The position numbers and the translations under genes are program-made. This document shows, piece after piece, positions 34,243-43,050 of a stretch of 64,000 nucleotides of DNA (positions within the stretch are counted from its first letter, which is position 1; every line of letters begins with the position of its first letter). Source of the stretch: Chromatiales bacterium (GTDB lineage Bacteria > Pseudomonadota > Gammaproteobacteria > Steroidobacterales > GCA-2729495); the NCBI GenBank assembly GCA_016789845.1, contig JAEUQA010000060.1, positions 1 through 64,000 on the forward strand. Direction: 5' to 3'. Under the pieces are notes generated by a model. It was not told where the DNA came from, did no database searches, and saw only the letters and a program-made list of their open reading frames with translations.

Positions 34243-35561
34243 TGTCCGCGGGCGCGCTCACCCGGGCCCTGGCGGCACGGGCGGTGGCGGGCGTGCTCGC
34301 CCGGGGCCAGACGCTGGATGCGGCGCTGGAGGCCGTGCTGGCGCAAGAGCGGCAGCTGGAGGACCGGGATCGCGCCCAGGTGCGGGCGCTGGCCTTCGGC
34401 GCCGTGCGGGGTCACCACCGGCACCGGGCACTGCTGAAGCTGCTGCTGAAGAAGCCGCTGCAGGGCGACGACCCCACGCTCGAGGCGCTGCTCTCCGTGG
34501 GCCTGTTCCAGTTGGCCGACCCGGATCATCCGGACCACGCGGCAGTCTCGGCGACCGTCGCCGCCACCCGCCTGCTGGGGCAGGAAAGGGCATCGGGCCT
34601 CGTGAACGCCAGCCTGCGCCGCTACCAGCGGGAAGCGCCCGCCCTGCTCGACCGCCTGCGGCCCGACGGGGCCGCCTGGTTCTCCCATCCGGCCTGGCTG
34701 CTGGACCACCTGCGCGCCGACTGGCCCGAACAGTGGCAGGAGATCGCCGCCGCCAACCAGCGGCACCCCCCGTTCTGGCTCCGGGTAAACCGCAATCGGG
34801 CCAGCGTCAGCGACTACGCGGCCCGGGTCGGCGCCGAACTCGGCGTCGGCGCGGCCCCGCTGGCCGGCTTTCCAGACGCGCTGCGGCTCGACTCGCCCGT
34901 TCCGGTCCAGCGCCTGCCCGGGTTCGCAGACGGACTCGTCACGGTGCAGGATGCCGCGTCCCAACTGGCCGCCCCGCTGCTCGCCCCCGAGCCCGGGATG
35001 CGGGTGCTGGACGCCTGCGCGGCGCCGGGGGGCAAGACCACCCACCTGCTCGAGGTGGCGGGCGGCACGTTGGACCTCGTGGCCGTCGATATCGCCGCGG
35101 ACCGCCTCGCCCTGGTCGACAGCAATCTCCGGCGGCTCGGCCTCGAGGCGACCTTGCTCACGGGTGACGCCACGCTCCCCGCGTCCTGGTGGGACGGCCG
35201 GCCCTTCGACCGCATCCTGGTGGATGCGCCCTGCACGGCCACGGGGGTGATCCGGCGGCATCCGGACATCAAGCTGTTGCGCCGGCCCGAGGACGTGGCG
35301 GGTTTCGCCCGCCGGCAGCGGCTCCTGCTGGACCGGCTCTGGCCGCTGCTGGCGCCCGGCGGCCGGCTGTTGTACAGCACGTGTTCCCTCCTGCGGGCGG
35401 AAAACCAGGCCCTCGTGGGTGATTTCCTGGTGGCCGGAACGGCCCGCCTCGAGCACGGCACGCCCGCGCCGGGGCTGCAGCTGCTGCCCGGGGACCGGGA
35501 TACCGACGGGTTCTACTATGCTCTAATGGGCCCCGTGGCCCCGGCGATGGCAGGCGGCTGA
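34242..35561 (+). CDS. rsmB: 16S rRNA (cytosine967-C5)-methyltransferase
   Basis: This 439-residue enzyme methylates C967 of 16S rRNA. The N-terminal NusB-like RNA-binding domain (about 1-140) precedes the SAM-binding core: VLDACAAPGGKTTHLLE (motif I), LVAVDIAADRL, LLTGDATLP, the general PC motif DAPCTATG and the catalytic Cys in YSTCSLLRAEN. Start is ATG at 34242 (TGATG overlap with the fmt stop). Its position after fmt is the standard def-fmt-rsmB order. Confidence 0.96.
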   Translation: MSAGALTRALAARAVAGVLARGQTLDAALEAVLAQERQLEDRDRAQVRALAFGAVRGHHRHRALLKLLLKKPLQGDDPTLEALLSVGLFQLADPDHPDHAAVSATVAATRLLGQERASGLVNASLRRYQREAPALLDRLRPDGAAWFSHPAWLLDHLRADWPEQWQEIAAANQRHPPFWLRVNRNRASVSDYAARVGAELGVGAAPLAGFPDALRLDSPVPVQRLPGFADGLVTVQDAASQLAAPLLAPEPGMRVLDACAAPGGKTTHLLEVAGGTLDLVAVDIAADRLALVDSNLRRLGLEATLLTGDATLPASWWDGRPFDRILVDAPCTATGVIRRHPDIKLLRRPEDVAGFARRQRLLLDRLWPLLAPGGRLLYSTCSLLRAENQALVGDFLVAGTARLEHGTPAPGLQLLPGDRDTDGFYYALMGPVAPAMAGG

Positions 35562-35593
35562 GCCCGCCACGTTGCGCCCGGGACACCAGCGAC

Positions 35594-36187
35594 GTGCAGA
35601 AGAGCAACCATCGTCATCCCGGACTTCGCGCGGCACTCGTTGTCCTCATGGGGCTGTTGTGCTCGGGACTCCTGCGCGCCCAGGAGACGGGCCTCGAGAT
35701 CCGCGACGCCAGCACGCAGCTGACCGAGGGGGTCTGGTACCTCTCCGCCCGGATCGACTATCGCCTCAACCGGGACACCCTCGAGGCGCTCCAGAACGGC
35801 ATTGCCCTTACCTTCGAACTCCAGGTCGAACTCACCCGGCAGCGGAACTGGCTGCCTGACGAGGACGTGGCGGAGCTGCGCCAGGACTATGAGCTGTCGT
35901 GGCAGCCGCTGTCCCGTGGCTATCTCGTCCGCAACAAGAACAGCGGCGCCCAGCGCGCGCACACCACGCTGTTCGCGGCGCTCAACGACCTGGGCCGGAT
36001 CAGCGACCTCCCGCTGATCGACGCGACACTGGTGAAGGAGGGTGAGAACTACGAGGTGAGCCTGCGCGCGCTGCTGGACCAGCAGCAGCTCCCCGGACCC
36101 CTGCGCATGCTCGCCTTCTGGGACGACAACTACGCGCTGGAGTCCGACTGGTACCGCTGGGACCTGCGCACGGGTGAGAAGCGATGA
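35594..36187 (+). CDS. DUF4390 family periplasmic protein
   Basis: This 197-residue protein has an N-terminal signal or membrane anchor (VVLMGLLCSGLLRAQ) and matches the DUF4390 family found between rsmB and ntrY in many proteobacteria (LTEGVWYLSARIDYRL, LTFELQVELTRQRNW, YVR-like PLSRGYLVRN, and LRMLAFWDDNYALESDWYRW). The function is unknown to me, and a role supporting the adjacent kinase is only suggested by position. Start is GTG at 35594. Its stop overlaps ntrY by four bases (the genes meet at 36184-36187). Confidence 0.88.
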   Translation: MQKSNHRHPGLRAALVVLMGLLCSGLLRAQETGLEIRDASTQLTEGVWYLSARIDYRLNRDTLEALQNGIALTFELQVELTRQRNWLPDEDVAELRQDYELSWQPLSRGYLVRNKNSGAQRAHTTLFAALNDLGRISDLPLIDATLVKEGENYEVSLRALLDQQQLPGPLRMLAFWDDNYALESDWYRWDLRTGEKR

Positions 36188-38448
36188 CGCCTGCCGGCCG
36201 CCAACGCCTCCGGCGCTACGCGAGGATCGGCATTGCCGTGGGCAGCGTGGCCATGGGCGTCGGCGCGTTGATCCTGCTGGGCCGCTACGCGACGAGCCTG
36301 GCGGACTTCGGCCGCCGTCACGTGCTGATCCTCGCGGTAAACGCCGCGGCCGCCGTCGTGCTCCTCGGGCTGATCCTCGTCAACCTCTTCCGGCTTGTCC
36401 GGGACTACCGGCGCAGGGCGCCCGGCGCGCGCCTTCGGGCGCGGCTGGTCGGCCTGTTCGTGGGCCTCACCCTGGCGCCCCTGCTGATCGTCTACTTCTT
36501 CGCCCTGCAGTTCGTGAACGGCGGCATCGACAGCTGGTTCGATTCCGACCTGGAGCAGGAACTTTCCTCGGCCCTGCGCCTCAGCCGGGAATCGCTGGAG
36601 GTGCAGGCCACCTCCCGGCTGGCGCAGACCACCGCCCTGGCCGCCGCGCTCGGGAATCTCGACGGCGAGGCGCTGGCCCGCGCCCTGAGCGTGCTGCGGG
36701 TGGATGCGAGCGCCGACGAGCTCACCGTGTTCACGCCCCAGCTGCGCGTCGCGTCGTCGAGCTCCCGCAGCGCCGTCTTGCCCCCGATGCTGTCGGAGGA
36801 CGCACAGGACGAGCTGGCCCGGACCCAGCGCTTCGTGGCCCTCGAGCCGATCGGCAATGAGCGCTACCAGGTGCGGGCCGCCGTGCCGATCCCCGGCGAG
36901 ATGCCGGTTGATGCCGGGGTAGCCGGGCCACGTTACCTGCAGGCCGTGTTCCCGATCGGCTACCGGCAGGGGCGCCTGGCCGATGCGGTCCAGGACACCT
37001 ACACCCGCTACTCGGAGCTTCGCTTCCTGCGCGGACCGCTCAAGGACAACCTGACGCTGACCCTGTCGCTGGTGCTCCTGCTCTCACTCCTGTCGGCTGC
37101 CACCGGGGCCTTCTACCTGGCCCGCAGGCTGGCCGCGCCGATCGAGTCCCTCGCCGCGGGCACCGAGGCCGTCGCCAAGGGCGACTTCGACACGCGCCTG
37201 CCGCCGGGAGCTGCCGACGAGGTGGGCTTCCTCATCGAATCCTTCAACGGGATGATCGAGCGGCTGGGCCGGGCCCGGGAAGAAAGCCGCGTCAGCCAGC
37301 AGCAGCTCGAGCGCGAGCGGGCCAATCTCGCGACGATCCTCGGGCGGCTCTCCACGGGCGTCATTGCCATTGGCCCCGACGGCCGCATCCGGATCGCGAA
37401 CGACGCCGCCGGCGCGATCCTCGGCGTGGACCTGGCTTCCCGTGCCGGAGCGCCCTTCGAGGACATTGCCGGGGCGGGTCCTCTGCCAGCCCAGTTCATC
37501 GACGCCTGCCGGCCGCACCTCGGGGCTGAGCAGCGCGAATGGCGCGGCCAGATCGTCCTCCGCACCGAGGGCGCGCGGCGCATCCTGAACTGCGCGAGCT
37601 CCGCACTGCCGGGGGAGAATGCCGATGGCGCCGGGGAGGCGGCGGCGGTCGGCGCCGCCATCATCGTCTTCGACGACGTGACGGAGCTGCTGGTTGCCCA
37701 GCGCGAAGCCGCCTGGGGCGAGGTCGCCCGGCGCCTGGCCCACGAGATCAAGAATCCGCTCACGCCGATCCGCCTCGCCGCCGAGCGCATCCGCCGCCGC
37801 TACCTGCCGACCATGGCCCAGGAGGACGGGCAGATCCTCGACCGTTCGACCCATACCATCGTCCAGCAGGTAGAGGCGATGCGCGACATGGTCAATGCCT
37901 TCAGCGAGTACGCCCGGGCGCCTGCCGTCACCATCGCCCGGGTGGACCTGGGCCAGCTGGTGCGGGAAGTGGCCTGGCTGTATCGCGCCCAGGAGGGCCA
38001 GCCGGTCGTGAAGCTGGCGCTGGAGGAGGGCCTGGAAGTGGAGGCGGACGCGGTCCGCGTCCGGCAGCTGCTCCACAACCTGATCCGCAACGCACAGGAA
38101 GCGGTGGAGGGCCAGGCCGACGGGATCATCGAGATTGCGGCGCGGAACATCCCCGGCGGCGAGCGGCCCCTGGTCGAGATCACCGTGACTGATAACGGCC
38201 CCGGCATCGAGGCGGACGTGCTGATGCGGCTCTTCGAGCCCTACGTGACGAGCAAGAAGAAGGGCACGGGCCTAGGCCTCGCCATCGTGAAGAAACTGGT
38301 TGAAGAGCACGGCGGCACGGTCGCCGCCGAGAATCTGGCCGGGCGGGGCGCCCGCCTCGTTGTGAGAATGCCGGTCCGGGCCATGGTCCGTGACGCACTG
38401 AGCGAGACGCGGCCGGTCCGCGTCGAGCCGTGGAGGGAAAGAGCATGA
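36184..38448 (+). CDS. ntrY: NtrY-type membrane sensor histidine kinase
   Basis: This 754-residue inner-membrane kinase has TM segments near 10-60 and 85-115 and a second pair near 285-310 (LTLSLVLLLSLLSAATGAFYL) flanking a large periplasmic sensor. A HAMP domain follows (RRLAAPIESLAAG, about 313-365), then a PAS domain (about 375-460). The HisKA has His520 in RRLAHEIKNPLTPIRLA and the ATPase has N, G1 and G2 boxes (NLIRNAQEAVEG, TDNGPGIE, GTGLGLAI). It presumably phosphorylates the NtrX-like regulator encoded next, overlapping by four bases. The signal is unknown; NtrY/NtrX are linked to nitrogen or redox signalling elsewhere. Confidence 0.94.
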   Translation: MTPAGRQRLRRYARIGIAVGSVAMGVGALILLGRYATSLADFGRRHVLILAVNAAAAVVLLGLILVNLFRLVRDYRRRAPGARLRARLVGLFVGLTLAPLLIVYFFALQFVNGGIDSWFDSDLEQELSSALRLSRESLEVQATSRLAQTTALAAALGNLDGEALARALSVLRVDASADELTVFTPQLRVASSSSRSAVLPPMLSEDAQDELARTQRFVALEPIGNERYQVRAAVPIPGEMPVDAGVAGPRYLQAVFPIGYRQGRLADAVQDTYTRYSELRFLRGPLKDNLTLTLSLVLLLSLLSAATGAFYLARRLAAPIESLAAGTEAVAKGDFDTRLPPGAADEVGFLIESFNGMIERLGRAREESRVSQQQLERERANLATILGRLSTGVIAIGPDGRIRIANDAAGAILGVDLASRAGAPFEDIAGAGPLPAQFIDACRPHLGAEQREWRGQIVLRTEGARRILNCASSALPGENADGAGEAAAVGAAIIVFDDVTELLVAQREAAWGEVARRLAHEIKNPLTPIRLAAERIRRRYLPTMAQEDGQILDRSTHTIVQQVEAMRDMVNAFSEYARAPAVTIARVDLGQLVREVAWLYRAQEGQPVVKLALEEGLEVEADAVRVRQLLHNLIRNAQEAVEGQADGIIEIAARNIPGGERPLVEITVTDNGPGIEADVLMRLFEPYVTSKKKGTGLGLAIVKKLVEEHGGTVAAENLAGRGARLVVRMPVRAMVRDALSETRPVRVEPWRERA

Positions 38449-39797
38449 CTGCTGCGCACATACTCGTCGTGGATGACGAAGACGACATCCGTACGACCAT
38501 CAGCGACATCCTGGAGGACGAGGGCTATGAGGTCACCGTCGCTTCGGACGCGGCCACCGCCCGGGCCGAGGTGACCCGGGACAGGCCCGACCTGATCCTG
38601 CTGGATGTCTGGATGCCCGACGTGGACGGGATCACCCTCCTCCGGGAGTGGTCGCGGGAAGGCTCGCCCCGCTGCCCGGTGGTGATCCTCTCGGGCCACG
38701 GCACGGTCGAGACCGCCGTCGAAGCCACCCGCCTGGGCGCCGTGGACTTCGTCGAGAAGCCGCTGTCGCTGGCCAAGCTCCTGCGCACCGTCGAAAAGGC
38801 CCTTAACAAGGCGCCCGAGCCAAGCCGGCCCGCGGTACGCACGCTGTTGCCCAAGCGCCTGGAACCGGGTGGGCGAAGCCCGCTCATGCGGGCATTGCGG
38901 GAGCAGGCGGCCAGTGTCGCGCGTCGCCACGAGGCGGTCCTGATCGTCGGAGAGCCTGGCGTGGGCCGGACGGTCGTAGCGCGCTACCTGCACGACCTGG
39001 CGGGCGGCCAGCGCCCGTTCGTCGCGCTCGTCGGTGCGGCGATCCCGGAGGAGAACGCGGCGGCGCTGCTTTTCGGCAGTGTCGTGGACGGCGAGGCCGA
39101 GGCCGGTGCGCTGGAGAAGGCGGCCGGCGGCACGTTGTTCCTCCGGGACCTCCAGGACCTGTGCCCGACGGCGCAGCGGTTGCTGGCTGGCGCCCTCGAG
39201 CAGGGCAGCTACGCGCGGGTTGGGCAGTCGGCCCCTGTGCCGCTCGACGTGCGCGTGATCGCCTCACTGGCACCGGAAGGCGCCAGCCTCGTGCGCAAGG
39301 ACCTGCTGGCACGGCTTGCGGTCCTCGAGTTGCGGGTGCCCGCGCTGCGCGACCGGCACGAGGACGTGCCCGAGCTCCTGCGCTACACGGTGGACCGTTA
39401 CGTGGACGAGGAAGGCCTGACTTTCCGCCGCTTCGGCCTGGCGGCCCAGAACCGGCTCCGCCACTACCCCTGGCCCGGGAACGTTCGCGAGCTGACGAAC
39501 CTCGTGCGGCGCCTGCTCGTGGCGGGTGGCGCGGAGGAAATCAGCCTCGCCGAACTCGAGACCCACCTGGCGCCCGCCGGCGGTGGCGCGGAGCCCCTGG
39601 TGAAGCAGGACCTGCTCAGCCTGCCGCTGCGGGAGGCCCGGGAGAAATTCGAGCAGGCCTACCTGACCCAGCAACTCGCGCTGTGCGGCGGGCGGGTCGG
39701 GCTGCTGGCGAAGCGGGTCGGGATGGAGCGCACGCATCTCTATCGCAAGCTGCGCGCACTGGGCGTGGACTTCCGGCAGGCACCGGAAGAGGACTGA
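38445..39797 (+). CDS. ntrX: NtrX-family response regulator with degenerate AAA+ domain
   Basis: This 450-residue regulator has a receiver domain (about 1-120, phosphoacceptor Asp54 in LDVWMPDVDG), an AAA+ region (about 140-365) and a C-terminal Fis-type helix-turn-helix (RVGLLAKRVGMERTHLYRKLRALG). The AAA+ domain looks inactive for sigma-54. The Walker A motif is VGEPGVGRT rather than GESGTGKE, the GAFTGA loop is missing (LLFGSVVDGEAEAGALEK), and Walker B is GGTLFLRDL instead of GGTLFLDE. It is probably a DNA-binding regulator on sigma-70 promoters, as proposed for NtrX. Start is ATG at 38445, overlapping the ntrY stop. Confidence 0.92.
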   Translation: MTAAHILVVDDEDDIRTTISDILEDEGYEVTVASDAATARAEVTRDRPDLILLDVWMPDVDGITLLREWSREGSPRCPVVILSGHGTVETAVEATRLGAVDFVEKPLSLAKLLRTVEKALNKAPEPSRPAVRTLLPKRLEPGGRSPLMRALREQAASVARRHEAVLIVGEPGVGRTVVARYLHDLAGGQRPFVALVGAAIPEENAAALLFGSVVDGEAEAGALEKAAGGTLFLRDLQDLCPTAQRLLAGALEQGSYARVGQSAPVPLDVRVIASLAPEGASLVRKDLLARLAVLELRVPALRDRHEDVPELLRYTVDRYVDEEGLTFRRFGLAAQNRLRHYPWPGNVRELTNLVRRLLVAGGAEEISLAELETHLAPAGGGAEPLVKQDLLSLPLREAREKFEQAYLTQQLALCGGRVGLLAKRVGMERTHLYRKLRALGVDFRQAPEED

Positions 39798-39858
39798 GCC
39801 TCTTCGGATTCCAAACGCCTTCAGCACCGTGTCCTGGTTCGGCAACGACGCCAGGCGG

Positions 39859-41559
39859 CTATTCCGGCGGAATGAAGTAGAGGTCGATGCTGCGGCCGAT
39901 CCGTTCCCTGGGCAGGTAGGCGTCGAGCCAGGCATAGCCGCCGGGCGCGGCGGCCCGCGCCAGCGCAGTGACGGCGATCCAGCCCGTTGCGCGCTCTCCC
40001 GGCTTCAGCGGGCGCCAGGGCGGGAGCGCCTCCCTGTAAAGGTCGGCGGTGCCGCGATAGGCCAGCGACACCGACGGCACGTCCAGGCTGGCAAGCCGCC
40101 GTTCTAGCCGGCGCAGGTCCTGACCCCAGTCGAGGTCGGAGTCGATGAGAATGTCCCGGGGTTCCCGCACGGCCTCATTGAAGTACGCGAGGTAGTCCGG
40201 CCAGGCCAGGATCGGGGACGCCAGTTGCCAGAGTACGACCGCCGCGAGCGCCGTGCCGCAAAGCGAGCGGGCGGTCGCCGGCCCGAGGCGCCGGACGGCC
40301 TCAGCCATGCCGACGATCGCCTCGGCGGCCCCGAGGGCGAGCAGTGGGTACAGCACCAGCACGTGGCGCACTCCAATGTTGATCCGGCTGAAGACGCTGC
40401 AGAACGCGAGCAGGGCTGCGAACAGCACCAGCGGCGCCATCTGCCAGGAATCGTGGCGCCGCCAGCCCGACAGCCCCAGCGTCGCCAGGCCGGGGACGCC
40501 CAGCAGGAGCAGTGGGAGCGGCGTCTTCACGGCGAGGGCTACCAGGTAGAAGTACCAGCGGCCGTCCGTGTGCACTTCTCCCAGCAGGTAGGACGCGTGC
40601 CCCACGGCGTTGTGCACGGAGACCGCCTGGATCCCGCCAATGAAGAGTCGCAGCCCGTCCGGGAGCGGTACGCCTGCGGCGGCGTCGTAGGCGAGGTCGT
40701 GCAGTCGCCCACTCGTGCCGAACAGGTAGGCGAGCGCCTGGTTGTAGCGATGGGAGTCGTCCGTCCAGTCCGTGAATCGCCCGCCGTAGGTGAAGGTAAT
40801 ACACACGAGGACGAGCAGGGCAGCGACCAGCAGCCCGGTCCAACGCGATGGGGGCGGAACCAGCGACGGGTGCCGGCCCGCGAGGCGCTCCGTAACGAAC
40901 CCGGTTGCCGAGAGCATCACGAGCCCGACGCCAAGGAACGGAATGGCCGAGAGCTTCGTGCAGACCGCCAGGCCGGCGGCAACGCCGAAGGCCACGGCGT
41001 TGCGGAAGGACCCGCGCTCGATCCAGCTCTGCAGGGCGTACAGCCCCAGCAGGCAGGTGGCCGCGGCGGGCACGTCCAGCGTGGCGAGCGCCCCGTGCCC
41101 CAGCACGACCGGCGTGGTGGCGAGCAGGGCAGTGGCCAGCGCGGCTCCCGCCGGCGGCAGCACCCGCCGGCCCCAGAGCCAGGTGGCCCAGACCAGCAGG
41201 GCCACGAACGGCAGGGCGCCGGCCCGGGCCAGGGTCAGGAACTGGTCGTAGTGCCCGGTGTCGTAGAGGATCCTGACGCCTTCCGGCCCGCCGTCAGGGG
41301 GCGGCGTGCCGCGGGAGCGCGCGCCGGCCAGGTACGGCCCGGCCGCAATCAACAGCCGCGCGAGCGGCGGTTGCTGCAGGTCGTACTCGTACTTGCCGCG
41401 GTCGAGGAGTTCCATGCCGGCGGCAAGGTGCTCTGGTTCGTCCCAGGTGTGGCCGAAGACGGACCACGTGCTAGCCGCCAGAACGCAGGAGACAGCCGCC
41501 GGGACGAGCGGAAAAAGCCATGTCGGGATGCGCCTGTGGCGGGTGGTGGTCATTGGCAT
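39859..41559 (-). CDS. PMT-type membrane glycosyltransferase (GT39/GT83-like)
   Basis: This integral membrane protein of about 566 residues has at least ten hydrophobic helices. Near the N-terminus, TWDEPEHLAAGMELLDRGKYEYDLQQPPLARLL holds the acidic D-E motif of lipid-linked-sugar glycosyltransferases (PMT/ArnT superfamily). A later VGHASYLLGEVHTDGRWYFYLVALAVKTPLPLLL segment is also family-typical. The C-terminal soluble part (DILIDSDLDWGQDLRRLERRL onward) is less conserved. It would transfer a sugar from a polyprenyl phosphate donor on the periplasmic side. Start at 41559 or 41553 (MTTT) is uncertain. It is a single gene, facing away from the oxygenase. Confidence 0.82.
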   Translation of the reverse strand: MPMTTTRHRRIPTWLFPLVPAAVSCVLAASTWSVFGHTWDEPEHLAAGMELLDRGKYEYDLQQPPLARLLIAAGPYLAGARSRGTPPPDGGPEGVRILYDTGHYDQFLTLARAGALPFVALLVWATWLWGRRVLPPAGAALATALLATTPVVLGHGALATLDVPAAATCLLGLYALQSWIERGSFRNAVAFGVAAGLAVCTKLSAIPFLGVGLVMLSATGFVTERLAGRHPSLVPPPSRWTGLLVAALLVLVCITFTYGGRFTDWTDDSHRYNQALAYLFGTSGRLHDLAYDAAAGVPLPDGLRLFIGGIQAVSVHNAVGHASYLLGEVHTDGRWYFYLVALAVKTPLPLLLLGVPGLATLGLSGWRRHDSWQMAPLVLFAALLAFCSVFSRINIGVRHVLVLYPLLALGAAEAIVGMAEAVRRLGPATARSLCGTALAAVVLWQLASPILAWPDYLAYFNEAVREPRDILIDSDLDWGQDLRRLERRLASLDVPSVSLAYRGTADLYREALPPWRPLKPGERATGWIAVTALARAAAPGGYAWLDAYLPRERIGRSIDLYFIPPE

Positions 41560-41780
41560 CGAGGGCGTTCCGCTCCCCGGCATTGTGCGCCACGACCACG
41601 TCCCGGGTCCTGTGCCCGACAGTGCAGTAATTGCTGGCCACCTGGACGTTGTCGCCGCCCGCCGTTTCGTGCGTTGCACAACAGCCCCGGCGATACAGCT
41701 TCAAGAGGAAAGGGCTTTGTTCGGCCTGCAGTCGGTTGCGTCTATACTCAAATTTGGGTTGAGCGAGAGAGACTTCCGCC

Positions 41781-42971
41781 ATGTTCATCAACTTCTGGTA
41801 CCCCGCCGGCCGCAGCACCGACATCACCGCCACCCCGGTTCGCCGGCGGATGCTCGCCCAGGACTTCGTCCTGTGGCGCGACGGGACGGGGCAGGTCCAT
41901 TGCCTGGCCAACACCTGCATCCACCGGGGCGCGTCGCTCGCCGACGGCAAGGTTCGCGACGGTGCCGTCCCTGCTGGTGAAGTCCAGTGCCCGTACCACG
42001 GCTGGCGCTTTGCCGGCGACGGCCGGTGCACGGCGATTCCGTCCCTCGGCAAGCAGGCGCGCATTCCTGGCCGGGCGCGGGTCGATGCCTATCCGGTGGT
42101 CGAGAAGTACGGCCTCGTGTTCGCCTTCCTCGGCGACCTGCCGGAGGAGGAGCGCTGCCCGATCATGGACATCGCCGAGTACCGGGGCGACCAGCCCGAC
42201 CCGGGCTGGCGCGCGACGATCCAGCACTTCGAGTGGGACATCGACTACAAGCGCTCCATCGAGAACGGCCTGGACGGCGCCCATAACGAGTTCGTCCACC
42301 CCACCCACGGCTACTCCGGCAACCGCGACGACATCCGCATCGCCGTCGAGGACTACGAGATCGTGAACACGGAGTGGGACAGCGGGCATTTCAGCAGCCG
42401 CCGCGCGCCGCCGCTGGCGGACGCGAAGATGCGGGAGGCGTCGGGCCGCACGGTTGACGCCATCATCCGGGGCGGCACCGGCCACCACGGCGCGGCCCAG
42501 GTCTGGACCCTCATCCACCCCACCGACAAGATGAGCATCCACCAGTACCTGTTCGAGGCGCCGGTCGACGAGGGCCGCACCAGCCTGTTCCTGGTGAACC
42601 TGCGGAACTTCCTCGTGGACGAGTCCGAGGACGCCCGCATGATGGGCCGCAACGAGGTGGTCGCCTTCCAGGACCGGGATGTGCTGCTGGATGTCCGGCC
42701 CGTCGTCACGCCCGAGACACGCACCAAGGAATTCTTCACGCCGGCCGACATCACCATCGCGGGCTACCGGGACAAGGTGAAGGCGTGGGAGGACCGGGGC
42801 TGGCGCATCGACATGGCCGAGGTCAATCGCAATGCCCGGCGCGTGGCCTACGCGATCCCCAGTCCCGCCCGCCGCCAGCACTCCGGCTGGGTGCTGGACA
42901 GCGTGCCGCTCGTGGCGCCGCGGGCTGCCGCCGCGGAGCGTGTTGCCGAGGGCCAGCGGTCCTCTCGCTAG
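41781..42971 (+). CDS. Rieske non-haem iron oxygenase (ring-hydroxylating type)
   Basis: This 396-residue oxygenase large subunit has an N-terminal Rieske domain with CIHRG and CPYHGW ligands (about 47-100). The catalytic domain has the mononuclear iron motif in NGLDGAHNEFVHPTHGY (Asp-x2-His-x4-His). A MFINFWYPAG start is usual in the phthalate/vanillate-type (PobA-like) branch. It needs a reductase; the nearest small Rieske protein (5597) is far away and no reductase gene is adjacent. The substrate is not predictable from sequence. Start is ATG at 41781. The region before it (41560-41780) holds no gene. Confidence 0.9.
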   Translation: MFINFWYPAGRSTDITATPVRRRMLAQDFVLWRDGTGQVHCLANTCIHRGASLADGKVRDGAVPAGEVQCPYHGWRFAGDGRCTAIPSLGKQARIPGRARVDAYPVVEKYGLVFAFLGDLPEEERCPIMDIAEYRGDQPDPGWRATIQHFEWDIDYKRSIENGLDGAHNEFVHPTHGYSGNRDDIRIAVEDYEIVNTEWDSGHFSSRRAPPLADAKMREASGRTVDAIIRGGTGHHGAAQVWTLIHPTDKMSIHQYLFEAPVDEGRTSLFLVNLRNFLVDESEDARMMGRNEVVAFQDRDVLLDVRPVVTPETRTKEFFTPADITIAGYRDKVKAWEDRGWRIDMAEVNRNARRVAYAIPSPARRQHSGWVLDSVPLVAPRAAAAERVAEGQRSSR

Positions 42972-43050
42972 CGCTGCCCTCGCCGGCTCCGCCAGATCTC
43001 CTTCGGCCGCTGGAGCGAGGCGCGCGTTGACCGCGGCCACCGTCGCCCGG

